DNA of 64,000 nt, taken from Anarhynchus alexandrinus (taxonomy: Eukaryota; Chordata; Aves; Charadriiformes; Charadriidae). Positions within the stretch are counted from its first letter, which is position 1. The number at the start of each line of letters is the position of its first letter. The notes below the pieces were generated by a model. The model was not told the DNA's origin. It saw only the letters and a program-made list of their open reading frames with translations, and did not search any database. Location of the stretch: NCBI GenBank assembly GCA_008711295.1, contig VUYV01000393.1:193005-257004 (forward strand), read 5' to 3'. The position numbers were made by a program, and so were the translations under genes. Positions 40,244 through 52,477 of the stretch are shown piece after piece.

Positions 40244-42329
40244 TTTTTATGTACCATGCTGATCTCTGGTTAAAGTGGTCAAGCTTATTAAGTATCTCTG
40301 GAAAGCATATTTCTGCTCACATGTAGATAAAAAACACTGTTGCATTCACAATATTTGTTACATTGACTATTCCTTAAAATACAGCAAGTTTGACCATGAT
40401 CAGAGGCATTGTGACACTGGATGTTGTGACACTTGATGAACAACATAAAGATTTACCTAAGTGTTATTCCGAATACGCAAATGATGCAAAGGACCAGTGG
40501 CTTTGAGAAGAGGTGATTTTTAATATTCCTGTCAACACCAGATGCTGCACATAAGAAAAATTCCGTGATCTTTCAAGGCATTATAACCTATCTGGAATGA
40601 TTGCTGATGGTTTTCAGCTTGCTGTACTCTACTAAGGTGCTAGGAGCAGTTCCAGTGCAAATTTGAACAACCCCTGCCTGGAGTCATCCATCATCGTTTG
40701 CAGACATTTCATCTTGCGCCTCTCGGCCCCGGCTAAGAACTTTGAATCAGTCTGAATGAGAGTGTTCGTGATGTTTACAGTTTACATTAAGTGGCTTTTA
40801 GAAAGGAAGAAAAGCTTTTACTTCATGAATTAATCGTTCTGTATATATTATTATGATGGTACTAATAGACGCTAGTATACACAATAAAAGCAGAATCAAA
40901 ACACATCAGCTCTGGTTGTCAGGAAAATCAGAGTTTTTAAGGGTTGCATGTATGCAAATTAAATTGTGTTAAGATAATTGTAATGCTATTAGGTGGCCTT
41001 TGCAGGCATTAGATTTATGAACCAGGGCTTAGGTTTTCCCATTTCCCATCGTCAGTGGATGTGCATACGCACTGAGAGCTGGAGCTGGAGAGAGCTAGAG
41101 ACCAAAATGTACATGAGCCCAAGAACATAATTTGGCTCATGGCTAGAAAAGTGAACTACCAGGGGGCTGAATGGAAAAGTGCTTATGCTTGTGTATCCAG
41201 AATTAATTATAGGCACATAAATGAAGATAATGGGCAATAGGTCTCCAGCCGTCCTGTTCAGAGGGTGGTTCAGCACCCAAAGCGAGCAGTTGGTTGCGAG
41301 AGCAGATTCAGCGTTCATCTCAGCGGAGCTGAGTGGGAGATGAAGCGTTGATGACAACAGGAGGGCTTGTGCTGCACGTGCCCTGGAGGGGCTGTGGAGA
41401 GCCCTCTGACCTCCTCTTCTTCCACAAAATACTTGGCTGATTTGATATATTTGCTTTTTTGGGGACTTATTTTCCCCCTGCTGTTTTGGAGGGAGAAAAG
41501 GTAGAAGTAGGCTGGGTCTCTGCTGTTGACCTCTGTCGATACAGCTGGAGGGGTCAGGAGTGTGAAGAGCTCAGACCCTCACTAGCAAAAGCCCCAGCGT
41601 AGAGGTGGGTGTTTTGTCCAAACTGTGCTCTCCTGAAGCAGTGTTTGCTGGGGCAATCTTCCTTTGCCGATACCTGTATTCCTATCGCAGGGTGACAGGT
41701 TTCTCCAGAATCTGCTCTTGCTGTGGATGTTGGTATGACCAGAGGCCCTTTAAATCAGTGTCAGAACACAAATGTTACAGAACGGAATCGGTCACAGAGT
41801 GACCATGGAAAAATAGTTATTAACCTTGAAACTGAGGTGGACTACTCTGAGATCAGTCCTCCACTATCACCAGTAGCTTTATAACAGATGTCCAGAAGAG
41901 TCCTCAGGAACATCTGAGCCACAGCACTCTATCCTTCATACCTTTCCTCAAGGCACAATAAGCCAGTATATTTGTTCAGATGAAAAAGTGGAAATAATAT
42001 GACTTTCGCTAAGATGTCTGCTGTTTGTTTTTCAGCACTAAAAAAATGTATTTCAGAAATGTGTAGCTTTTTCTGCAGGAAAGTATGGAAGTTGTATCTC
42101 AATTAAAATGACAGTATTTATAAAGAAAAGGCAATGAAAGTGCTTTCACAGTATAACATTTTGACTTTTCTTTCCTAAGCCATTATGAGAAATATAAATA
42201 TTCATCTGGGACTGTTGAAAAATACCATTTATTGAAATAAAATTACCCCATCTCGGTTGGCTGAACCAACATCTTAACTGCTGAAATACATTTACGCCTA
42301 CTACAAGAGGAAGGCTGTTTTCTATCCTT

Positions 42330-42347
42330 AAAAAAAAAATAAAAAAA
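42330..42347. repeat. A-rich simple repeat
   Basis: A10, T, A7. Simple sequence with no recognisable element body adjoining. Confidence 0.75.
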
Positions 42348-42387
42348 TTGCCAGTGTAGAGTTAAACTATGTTTTTCCCATTTCCCT

Positions 42388-42402
42388 GTAGTAGGGGGCA
42401 GC
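42388..42402 (+). promoter_or_regulatory. Candidate CTCF site
   Basis: GTAGTAGGGGGCAGC fits the CTCF core (AG[GA][GT]GGC[AG][GC]) fully, with mismatches only in the two leading C positions. It also forms a perfect 7-bp stem, GGGGCAG with CTGCCCC at 42,414-42,420. Confidence 0.35.
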
Positions 42403-43576
42403 ACACCACTACACTGCCCCAAGAGCAGACCCGAGAGATGCGTACCCCTAGAGTGAAATCAGGATTACATGAAAGTTAAGACCATTTTTGTCACTGAGTG
42501 GTGGTGATGTTTTAACAGGTGGGTTCCTGCTCCTGGTTGCTACTGGATGGCTCTCAATGGCAGACGTAACTTCCCTCTGCTCTGCATTAGCCCCTTTGGA
42601 CTCGCCGTGCGTGACCCTCTGGGCGTAAGCTGCAGAGGGAGGTCCCAGCTCTGCTTTCCTCACTGAGGTTGGTGCCCCAATGCAGCCCTCACCATCACCT
42701 CCTTGGTACAATAAATTAATAAAGAAAAGCGCCCATGCAAATAAGATACGTAGCTCTGAGCTGTTATTCCTAAATATAGCGTTTGCTGAGCCAAGCCCAC
42801 GTGCTGGCACCATCTAGGTGGAGGCGCGTGGCGGAGGGTCACTGTGCCCCATGGTGTGCCTTTTCGGAGAGTCTGAAAGGGTTGAGCTGTGCGGCTCCCA
42901 TTGCTGGTGATGGAAACCGCACGACTGACGCGCCAGTCACTCCGCCGAAGTTTTTCCTTTAGAAATATCATAAAGCGAGCCACAAAGCACACAAAGTGCA
43001 CATCAATCAGGGCTGCACCCTGGCTCGATGCCTGCCTGCTGCTCCATTCAGAGAGCTGCAGTGTGCAGTCTCTCTCAGAAGGTATCTGCTCTTATCTGGG
43101 TGGAGGAGTTACAGCCTGTGTTATACAGCATGTGGAGCTGTTGGCGGTGAGTCTTCCTGAGAGCCCAGGCTATGTGCGGTGTTTTCAAAACACCGGGAAT
43201 GAAGTGGAAATGAATTCCTTCCCTGGGGGCTTTGAGTTGGGAAAAATGTGATGCTGTACACAGGACAGCAGAAATTCTGGGTAACTTTGCTGTCCATAGG
43301 CCACGTTGCTGTGAAGTATGCATTGCTAATTATAGCGTCTGAAACGCACCGTCCTGTGCTGTTCTTTGCTGGTTTATACCTCCAAAAGACGCACCTCTTG
43401 GGGGAAAACAGTATGGGGTGCATTTCTGCTCCGGCTGATTTGCACGGCTGCACGCACCCCTCAGGCCAGCCCTGGGGACTCAGTGCCCGCAAGTCACTGC
43501 TCAAACACGAGCATTTTCTGATCCATATTTAAGCAGCTTTAAAAATACCTGGCTTTTTGGCAAGTGGGCTCACCTG

Positions 43577-43604
43577 TAACTTCTGTTGGCTTCAAAAGGA
43601 TGAG
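43577..43604. repeat. Fossil repeat core, short
   Basis: 'AACTTCTGTTGGCTTCAAAA' then 'GGATGAG' resembles 'AACTCCCATTGACTTCAATGGGAG'. It is short and may be chance. Confidence 0.25.
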
Positions 43605-45179
43605 CTCTTGATGTTCCTTAAAGTTGAACTGGTTTTTGATTCCTGAGCTTGGCCAGCGTTTTCAAACCTGACGTTGTGAAATGTTTCTCATGTCTGTTGA
43701 CCATAAAATATGAAAGCTATTGGGTGAAAGCTGAATCATAGATTTCTAACCATGTCTTGCTTTAATCATGGATATAACTGAGCCTGTTTGGAAATGTCCT
43801 CCCTTCTAAAAAAAGCAAATTCTTTACGTATTCTTAAGAAAGCAGCTAAAACTAATGTGTGTTTTCCTTTGCAAAGTTTTGATTTTGGTGACTTTCCATT
43901 TTCCAAATTAAGTCCTTTTTGATTCTGTCCCCTGCAGTATATGGTGTGCATTTTCCATTAGTATAATGATTCTTTGGGCTGCCACGTGTCCCTCCTTGTG
44001 TGTAATTATCATTTGGTGGTACCATCATGTGTACCAAACCTCAGCATCTTCAGAGACTCCTATCATACCAACTCACCTGTTCTCACAAATGCTCTCAGCA
44101 TTTGGAGATGCCAAATTCCTTTGGGGTATTTTCCTATTCTTATATTTACGAGGCTTTTCATGAAATAGACAACAATTCTTATTTCTTTGTTTGCTTTGAA
44201 CAGTAGCTATTGTTTTATAAACACTGATTGCTACACCGTAAAGTATGGGCATGATTCCCACGGGAATTAAGTCACGTTTTTCCTACCGAGATTTATGATC
44301 TACATTTCTGCATCAGACTGGAAACCTATATAAAGATAAGCCCTTTTAGATTGGCTATTGCAGACTGAGTATAGTGGAATGTGGAACAAACTTTTATCCA
44401 TGCCACTGATTGAGGATTTCTACAGGACTTCAGGCGAGCTGACGGCTGGCGGGAGCGCGCCCAGCTCTGCGGACTGCGCTCGAATGTGCCCTCCTGCTCC
44501 AGCCATCAGTTCGGCTTTTAGACTCGTGTTTGTTTGAGTTGTGTGCTAAAGGAGTGTGTAGGGATATGGGCATTGTTCGGTTGGCATGGAAGTCACCTAG
44601 ACTTATGTATGTTTATTTTATCGAACCTACGGGATGAAGTACTTGATACGGTTAATTTATTATGAGACATAAATTCAGTAATGTGGTAAAGAACTTACTG
44701 TGAAATGATGGACAACTTGTATTAGAATTCCTCTACTAATGCTGTGCAACACTCATTTATTATTATTCTACATCCAAAAGTGCTTTTGGCACGGTTTTGA
44801 CACGCTCTACTAACAGACATCCAGTCCAAATTTATTGCCAAAGATAGATCCCTGTAGGAATGGCAAACTATCCGCACTGTTCCTGTACTGTCAGATACCA
44901 CACTCTGCCAGCTATCCAAACAACCGCGGGCAGGGGGCCAGGGAAAACATATTATAACATATTATAAAATTCTGTTTTGACTTGCAACTTTGTTAAAAAA
45001 ATAGGAGGCTGAATTTTAAAGTAATAATAGAAGAAATGCTTTTGAATTTGGGACCTGGTAATCTGAAGGCAATTCAGTGACCCGTCAGACTAATCACATA
45101 TAAAGACTAGGCATAAGCATTCAGTAAAATTCGGCAGTCAGTGCGGGGAAGTGAAATGCGAACTCCTACACCTCACCAT

Positions 45180-45440
45180 TCATTTTCTTCTTCCCTTTAT
45201 GATTTAATATTGAACAACGATGAAATATGTCATCCATAATGGGAGAATTGGCTGAAGCGATTTTGCAGTGATTAAAAAAAATGTATGGAATCTGGGTCAG
45301 TGTCCCAGCAAAATACCCATTATAGATTGATTCAGAGAGAGCCTAATCCATGAGATATATGATTTCAGTTCATTATCTGATTTCTGAAATTGTTGTAGCA
45401 CCTGAGCTTCTTGTTTTCATTACCTAGGCGGATGGAGGGT
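45180..45440. promoter_or_regulatory. Possible conserved noncoding element
   Basis: A repeat-free AT-rich stretch with GAACAACGATG, CCATAATGGG, GTGATTAAAA, CCCATTATAGATTG and CCTAATCC (OTX/PITX-like). Regulatory meaning is inferred only from motif content. Confidence 0.22.
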
Positions 45441-46245
45441 AATCCAAAGTTCCTTTAAAATCAGAGGGTGCCTTGTAGCTTCCCCACGATGGAGAGCGTA
45501 CTGGACAGGATTGAAGCGAGTGTCAAAACTTCAGCAAGTTCAATGTGTAGGTAGGGAAAAAGTGTGCGTTAAATCTCCCCCCCGCCCCTCCCCTTGAAGC
45601 AGTTTTCTTGGTTGCCATGTGGTCTCTCCAGCAGTGATGGGCCAAATCACGCTTGCTGTAGCCATGCAGTTAGTTTGCTTGAAGCCAACAGAATTATTTT
45701 TCTAAGTAAGAAGAACGGTCTTTAACCGCATTAATTGCATTCATTTTTTTTTCTATATTCATCCAGAAGACTGCCTACTGGTTTCAGTGAGCATTAGATG
45801 TAGGTTTTATAGATTATTTCTTTTTTACTATAGTACACTCCTCTTGGCTTCTGAGATGCTTTTCTGGCAGGAAGTCTGCAAGATCATCCAGAATTCAAGT
45901 AACTCTCTAGTAGGATATTTATACCTCTTTTTNTTTTTGTGGTATCAGGAACTATAATCTTATTTGAGGCCAGACGTTTCCCTTGTTCCATCGTCAGTAA
46001 TTTTAGCAAAGTAGATTTTGAGATTTTGTTGTTTCAAAATTAGAATCTCTGTATTCCTATTTCATTAGAAGAAGTTCAACAGATTTGTAATAAAGGATTT
46101 GAAATCACTCTAATTTAATGGAAGCTCTTTCCTAATATGAACGATAGAACTGGTACATGACTAATCAAATATATTAGTGCACAGAATGGAGATTGCATTG
46201 GCTCATTTGTCTTTTTGTCCGTGTTTTATATTATCTATATTTTAC

Positions 46246-46257
46246 TTTTTTTTTTTT
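46246..46257. repeat. Poly-T tract (T12)
   Basis: Twelve consecutive T residues followed by a pyrimidine-rich stretch. Confidence 0.75.
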
Positions 46258-48589
46258 CCATTTTCCCTTTACCTTTTCTCTGAGCTTCAACTGGACAAAT
46301 TCACTTAGGGTTCATTGTAAGGTGGTCCTGGAGTAGATTACGGAGTGCTTAATGGATTGTATTTCTGCAAGACCATTTAAATTATATTTATTAGGGAGTT
46401 TAGGTTTATAGAAAATTAATACAAATATCAAAAGATTTCTAACGTTATATATGTTTCTGGGTTCCATAATTTTAACAGTTTTGTATGGAGGTCTACCATC
46501 TTTGTAGACCTAGCAAGTAATATGTCAAAGAAACACATTTGCTGCTTTCTATGGAGTTTTGATGTTTCACTCTGTTCACTTAAGATATTTTAAAAATCAA
46601 GAAGTCTTATAAAAGTTAATTAGGTCTTTAAAAACGTGAAGTGTAATCAAAGAGTTTTGCTTCATGTCTGGATTTCGGCGCTAGACTATTGGCATCATAT
46701 TGCATGATTAAGAGTCACTCTCCTAATTTAGCTATTAGACAATCATTAGCCTGATTACTACATATTGACTGCTGTACTTAGCTCTCAGATCGTACTACGG
46801 GAGGGGAAAAAAAAATACCAGCAGAAAGGAATAATTTACCGATGACAGCTTTGCTTAACAGTTCTCAGAGCTGGTTTGGTTTTTAAAACGTTTTCCCTTT
46901 CAAAGTAAACGCTCACCTTGGCATTTAGAGAAGCAAAAGCCTGTCAGGGTGTTACAGCAGCCTGTGTGACCGGGGCCGGGTTTCATGCTCTGAATGAGCC
47001 CAAATGCTCCCTTTGTATCTTGGGCTCTGCAAGTCCCTCCAAAGGCAGGCTGTATTTTCATAGTAGGAGAAGGTAGAGTTTAATTCTGCTTCGGAGACCC
47101 GGAGAGCTTGAAAGGCGTATTTTAGAAACATTTAGGTCCCCCAACTCTTGTTGAAATCCTTCTATGTCACAGCTTCCTACTTGGAAAGTAGGAGTGACGT
47201 TAATTTGGTCTGTCTGGTGTAGTTAGGCTGTAAACCCCGGGGGAGAGGGGCTGTCTCTAACCATATGCCTGTGCGGTGCCAGGCACAGTGGGGACCCGAC
47301 TTCAGCCGAGGCCTCCGAGGACAATGCCAATACAAACAGCAATGATACGAAGCCAAAGAGGAATTTTCGACTGGTACGAAGTTAAAGTGATACTGTACGA
47401 TCCCGAGCCTTCGGCTTTGCTTTTCACCAGAAGCGCGGTGGCAGCGGACAGGCAGCCTGCTCTCCTGAGCCGTGCACCCAGAGACCACCGTCCCACCTGC
47501 CTGCCGCCTTGCATGGGGCTTCCCAGGGACTCCTCTTCTGCCCAAGTTTTTAAGGCGTCTCCTCCCTGCGTATAAAGTCAACCCCCACAGGACAAGAGTG
47601 AAGGGCAGCCTTTGCTGAAAGGGAGGAGCGAGAAATCTTCTATCTCCCTTTTTCCTGTGTGCCTAAGCGTCCTCCTCCAGGCTGTTCCGAGCTCCTCAAG
47701 GTCTTCTCTTGCCTGGGACACCTCACCAGGGCACCGGCGTGGTTTGTCAGTGAGAGCATGTGGTCTTCCTGGAGCTAGGGCAATCCTGAGCAGCGCTCTG
47801 CTGTCCTTCCATCCCTTGAACCATTTGTGGAAATGAGCCTGAGCTGGGCCCTAGGGATGGACAGCCAAGCCCAGACTGTTGTTAGTGTAAAAATAGGTTC
47901 CAGTGAAATCTAATCAATGCGTTGATTTAATTTTGGGCAAATTTGTCCCTTCTGAGTTTATTTTGGCACAATCAGGCTTTTTGAGGATGAAGTCCTTGGA
48001 ACATAGCTCTGTTTCACCTGCGTTAGGGCTGATAGCTGTTGGTAGGGACGAATACCTTCATCTTCCTCAACCCAGCCCCACGACCACCTTTTGTGCCCTC
48101 CTGTTTGGTGCTGAAATGGAGCTCATCACACCTAGGGTGAGCACAGAAAGCATTATCATCTGCTGCTTCTGTGAGGCTTGCTCCGTGGCTGCGCTCAGCA
48201 GCATAGTGAATATCATCCATAGTAAGTAGCTAATTTAGCATCTCCTATCTGGAAATGTGGTATAGTGATGAATAATCAGCAAAGATTTCAATTATCAGAA
48301 ACTTAAATACTTTTTGAAAGACTGAAAGATGAAACTGAGATCTTCTGTTATGGTATTCCATGTGTGTTATATAATGCTAAGCGCTTATACAGACAGTTAT
48401 ATGAAAAGATAACATGAACGTTGTTGGGACTTAACCCCATGCAATGCATTTTTATTCTCTCAGCAAGTAATCTTAAATTTTTTTCCTTGTCAGGATGATT
48501 GACTGATCTTGACTGAAGAATCTTTCATTGTTAGAGAATACCTTTTTGTTTTATAATTTCCCTAATTAGCTCTAAATCCTGCTACTCCT

Positions 48590-48800
48590 CTCTGTAAAGA
48601 ACTAAAGTCTGCCAGAAGTAACCGCCCGCATAAATGCAGACCCCTTTGAATATCGCCTCACAAAAGTTTCTTTTCCATATCAAAAGACATATGCGCCACA
48701 CAATAAAGCTAAATCGCTTCAGCTCGAAAAATGAAATTAAGCATAGAAATGCCGCCTCAGATAAAATACCAACCTACGCAAGCCTCCTTGGCATACACAA
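48590..48800. promoter_or_regulatory. Candidate conserved noncoding element
   Basis: About 200 bases with scattered CpGs in an AT-rich context (ACCGCCCGC, AATATCGCC, TATGCGCC, AATCGCTTC, GAAATGCCGCC). It also holds CCTTTGAA (TCF/LEF-like) and ACAATAAAG (SOX-like) sites. It is free of recognised repeats. The enhancer call is an inference. Confidence 0.35.
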
Positions 48801-49127
48801 GGCAGCCCTGGACTGCCGGCGCTTGCATGCGTTCTGCCGGCTTTGGAGGATGAGCCCCAGCTGTAGGGACCCTGGTGTGCAGCATCCCTCCGCGCCTTTG
48901 CTGGGAAAATAGCCCTGATTTGCTTTCTGCCCTATGGAGGTTGTGGGTTAAGGCTGCTGGCAGCTACTGGTGCCTATTCTTACGTCTCAGTCCCAAAGCA
49001 TCTCACTTCTCTACTTCCTTCTACTTCCCTTTGGCTTCCTACCGCGCTCCTGCAGGAGGTTTCCCTTTAGGTGTGCGGTTTATAGCTTCAGAGAAGGTGC
49101 AGGCAAAAGGGAGGAAGGAAGCAGGAG

Positions 49128-49245
49128 CGGTCGGTGTTAGAGGCGATGCCGGGGTCGGAGCCGGTCGGCGCGGCTGGGCGCTGGAGACACTGCCTGCCGA
49201 GCCCTGCCAGGCGGCGGGGTCCCCCCTGGCACGGCGCTGGGCTGC
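49128..49245. promoter_or_regulatory. CpG-rich patch
   Basis: About 15 CpGs in about 115 bases, with GGTCGGCGCGGC and AGGCGGCGGGG. It lies about 350 bases downstream of the AT-rich block at 48.6 kb, which looks conserved. It is a candidate small CpG island with no gene recognised nearby. Confidence 0.4.
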
Positions 49246-49950
49246 TCTGGGTCATGTCACCAATTAGGACCGCTCCTGTGATGGGGAGGTGACCTGCTTG
49301 CGACCAGAAAATAGGACCAGTCTTGGTTTTCTGAGGCTTTCAGCTGTATAAAGGGTTTAGATCAGCTTTGGACAAGTTTCTGAGCTTAAGCTTTTGTGGG
49401 GCATGAATCTTTTTTCTACTCACGTCAATGTGTTTTGAATCAGGCTCCTTGTTGGGATAGGCCAACTCTTTTGATATATTAGCCTGTTGCTGATTAAATG
49501 TATATTTCACTTTTTAATTTTCACTTTTCGGGGTAGCCATTGCTCTAATGGAGACCCATTTAGCCATTGCTATAGATCAAAAAAGCCAAGCTTCCTCTGC
49601 ACCGCTATGGATTTTCCATGGAGCTGCCCATAAGAGCCTTGAAGTTATTAAATCCTTTTGTTTTGCTGTCAATTAAAGAGGGGTAAACATCAGTCAAGGA
49701 AGGGTGGGTTGGTTTTTTTTTGGCTCGGTAATTAATCAGCAAGCCCCTTCTCGCTTTCCTCACCGCTTTCCCTCTCCTTTCTGTGCTTTATTTTATGTCT
49801 GTCCTGGTTTCTTTCTAATAGTGGCAGGCAGCTGTACAGCGTGGACTTCGGTGCTTTAGTAGCAGAACTCTGTGCCTGGATCAGTCACAGCCTTACAAAT
49901 CAGAACAATCCCTGGTACGCATGTCAAAATATGAAAGAGAATGGTCCCTA

Positions 49951-49987
49951 TTTTATTTTATTTTATTTTATTTTATTTTATTTTATT
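49951..49987. repeat. (TTTTA)n microsatellite
   Basis: Seven uninterrupted TTTTA units and a partial eighth. This is the cleanest microsatellite in the window and is likely polymorphic in length. Confidence 0.97.
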
Positions 49988-50159
49988 GCACAGTGCTGCT
50001 TTGCACACAGCGCACACAATGTCCTTTTACATTAAGAAATTAGTTACGTTTCCTTGATGGCTCACTTTCTTATTAGGTCACATTTGGCATAACTGTTCAG
50101 GGCTACTTCTAATTATTCGTATAATATCATCTTACGTATGAGGATGGCCCATTTTCCAC

Positions 50160-50520
50160 TAATTTCTCAACGCTGTTTTTCTTTCTCTAATGGCATATGA
50201 CCAGCTCCTAACGTAAAAGAAAAGAAAGGAGGGTGAATAAAAGGATAGGAAAAGAAAAAGAACTCTGCTGTACAACTGAAACGGGTAATTATGCTCCTCT
50301 AAGCACATCGCCAGAGCCCAGCTGGCACAATTAAAGAAATAGCTGATCAGTTCCAGTTATTGATTCTGCTAACATGTTTGTTCACGGTTGCTTCTTGTCT
50401 AATTAGTTTTTTCTGCTTTCTTAGTCTGAAAGCATACCTTTTCAGTCAAATCTGTTTTCAGGCATCAGATAGCAATGCTTTATTTAGACCACTTGCTAGC
50501 CATTTATTTTAATGCAACAG
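50160..50520. promoter_or_regulatory. Candidate conserved noncoding element
   Basis: A repeat-free AT-rich block with GGGTAATTATG, GTCTAATTAG, GCACAATTAAAG, TGATCAGTTCCAG and CATGTTTGTTCAC (forkhead-like). It lies just right of the (TTTTA)n microsatellite. Only motif density supports the call. Confidence 0.3.
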
Positions 50521-50533
50521 TACTTCTGTTCAC

Positions 50534-50546
50534 TTTTTTTTTTTTT
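50534..50546. repeat. Poly-T tract (T13)
   Basis: Thirteen consecutive T residues. Simple sequence. Confidence 0.8.
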
Positions 50547-52160
50547 AACCCAATGTGGGGCTGATTCTTCGGAATGGTGTTACATTTCCTAGAGCTGTTT
50601 GAGAGAGTCGGAAATTTAAGACGATCCTTCGTAACAGTGAAATGAACAGATCTGAAAGTCGGGGTTAGGGGATCTCCTGGGAGCACCTAAAACCGTGGAG
50701 ATACCTCTTGCAGGTTGTAAGAAGTTACCGGCCGTGCTTGGCGATTAGGGAAGAGTGAATGTTAGGGTCCTGTGCTTGCATTTTAATTGTGTGGATAGAC
50801 AATTTTAACTGCTCAGAGGCTCTTCTGTTTACCTGAATCTGCTGTCTTTTTTTCTCTTTTGAAAAAACAGCTCCTATGTAGAAAATAGTACTTCATCAAA
50901 ACGGCCCTTCTTTACAAAATGGGGACTGGACAAAGAAAAAGGGAGTGGGAACCTAGTAGGAATCCAAGTGTACCGGGTTTTGTCATTTCTGAAGTGCAAA
51001 TGTGAGGCTATAAAATGCTTTTGATTTCAAATGTGCTGTTTACATAAAAATGAAGAGGATTGATATATCAAACAAAAAATAATTTCCCTCCCCTAGAATT
51101 GCACCATGTGAAAACACTTAGAAACATAGCTTTTTGCCCTGATTCAGAACAGCAACAACAAAGAAGAAGAAATCCTGGACTGTTTTGCAGGACAGAAAAT
51201 CTATTTTCTAACCAGCTCGAGTTCTGGCGTTCCTTTGTGCCGCTGAGCAGCTCTCACACCGCACCTCAAACGCGAATGCGTTACAGTGGCGGATAAAGCT
51301 TTATATATTTCAATAAAGAATAAATAGATCATTGCAGTCCGAATAACTTTTATCTTATATTTAAAAACAGGAAACAGGAAAGAACGTGCTGCAGTCTCCA
51401 TGACACAATGTGTGTGTCTGCACACATGAATGAACACAATAAGTCTAAAATGGATAGTAGTAGTCTGACAGATTTAAAGGTGCAGAACATAGAAAAGACA
51501 TCATAATTCTCTAACTTAAAAATGTTGTTCAGGCACTGATTTCTTCAGAAATGAGAATTGCTTATTGCTTTGTGCAAAGAGATTTGAAGGAGTGCGTTAT
51601 CTGGACTGAGAGAATAAAAATGACTTTTATGTCTGTTCGAATCATGCCGTTCTTAAGATTTCTTTTTGGGTTATTAAAGCTGTATAAATACAGGTGGCTA
51701 TTAACTGCTTTCAGCACCCAAAGATGTGTATGTATTTTAGATATTGCAGTAGTCCTTGTCTTTGTGATTGACATCACTCTTTCCTGATTTCCCATTTTCC
51801 ACTGGGTGGGGGGGGAAGCCAAGAAGTATTGCAGCTCTTAGCAGATGAAACCTGTATGCTACAACCTGGTTATCATTCCAGGAGCATCCAGCACAAACAT
51901 CCAAATGTTTTTGACACATCTGGGCTCCATCACTTCTTCCCTGGCCAGAATATTCAGTGCAGCTTAATCCAAGGTCTTGTCCCTCCCTGGGATGCTGTGT
52001 CCCTCCTGCTGCCCAAGGATACCTCTGTGGGTACAACCCCACAGCTACACTGCTCTCCAAACGGGGAGAAGCTGTGGGGAAGGGAAGAAGAGGTGCTACA
52101 CGTACTTGGGATAGAAAGGTGCTGGAAAAGTCTAGGGAGCCACTGGAGATGTGCTGGTGA

Positions 52161-52219
52161 GGGACCTGGGCGATGTGGGGACCTGGGTGATGTGGGGACC
52201 TGAGCGATGTGGGGACCTG
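52161..52219. repeat. 17-bp minisatellite, about 3.5 copies
   Basis: Three full units of GGGACCTGGGCGATGTG at 52,161, 52,178 and 52,195 differ from each other by one base each (GGGTGATG, GAGCGATG). A half unit GGGACCTG follows to 52,219. The near-identity points to recent expansion. Confidence 0.95.
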
Positions 52220-52382
52220 CGGAAGGTGGCTGAGTTGGGTACAGCATGTAGGACAGCGTTACCCACCACGGGGGGCATTTCTGCTGTCGGGGCTGCCTAG
52301 GGCAGAGGTGGGGTGCTGGGGCAGGCTGGCAGAGAGGCCAGGAATGCCCGTCCCCCCCAGTTAAAGAAGGGATTTGGGAACC

Positions 52383-52460
52383 CAACTCTGTCATAGACTG
52401 CCTGGGGGATTTTGAGCAGGTAATCTAATTTCCCTCTGCCTCGGTTTGCAGAGGTAAAAT
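52383..52460 (+). repeat. MIR / CORE-SINE-like fragment
   Basis: The stretch follows the order of the MIR consensus: 'AGACTGCCTGGGGGATTTTG' (compare 'AGACTGCCTGGGTTC...'), a shortened middle, then 'TTCCCTCTGCCTCGGTTTGC' and 'AGAGGTAAAAT' (compare 'CTCTGTGCCTCAGTTTCC..ATCTGTAAAAT'). It is divergent, as expected for a repeat older than the amniote radiation. It is immediately followed by the CpG cluster at 52,478. Confidence 0.55.
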
Positions 52461-52477
52461 CCAGAAAGCAGAGCAAA

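Larger units (their letters stand above)
35166..48589. other. Noncoding, no gene recognised
   Basis: Mostly AT-rich unique DNA, with the CpG cluster at 39.2 kb, CpG-bearing stretches at 42.8-42.95 and 47.25-47.5 kb, and an ambiguous base at 45,933. The stretch 46,660-46,800 (TTTCGGCGCTAGAC, ATTAGACAATCATTAGCCTG) resembles conserved noncoding DNA. No exon is supported. Confidence 0.5.

Noticed and set aside
49820..49920. Possible exon between a pyrimidine-rich stretch ending in TAATAG and a GTACGC donor-like site
   Set aside because: Two frames stay open, but the translated peptide matches no family I know and the donor is weak. The same arrangement arises often by chance.
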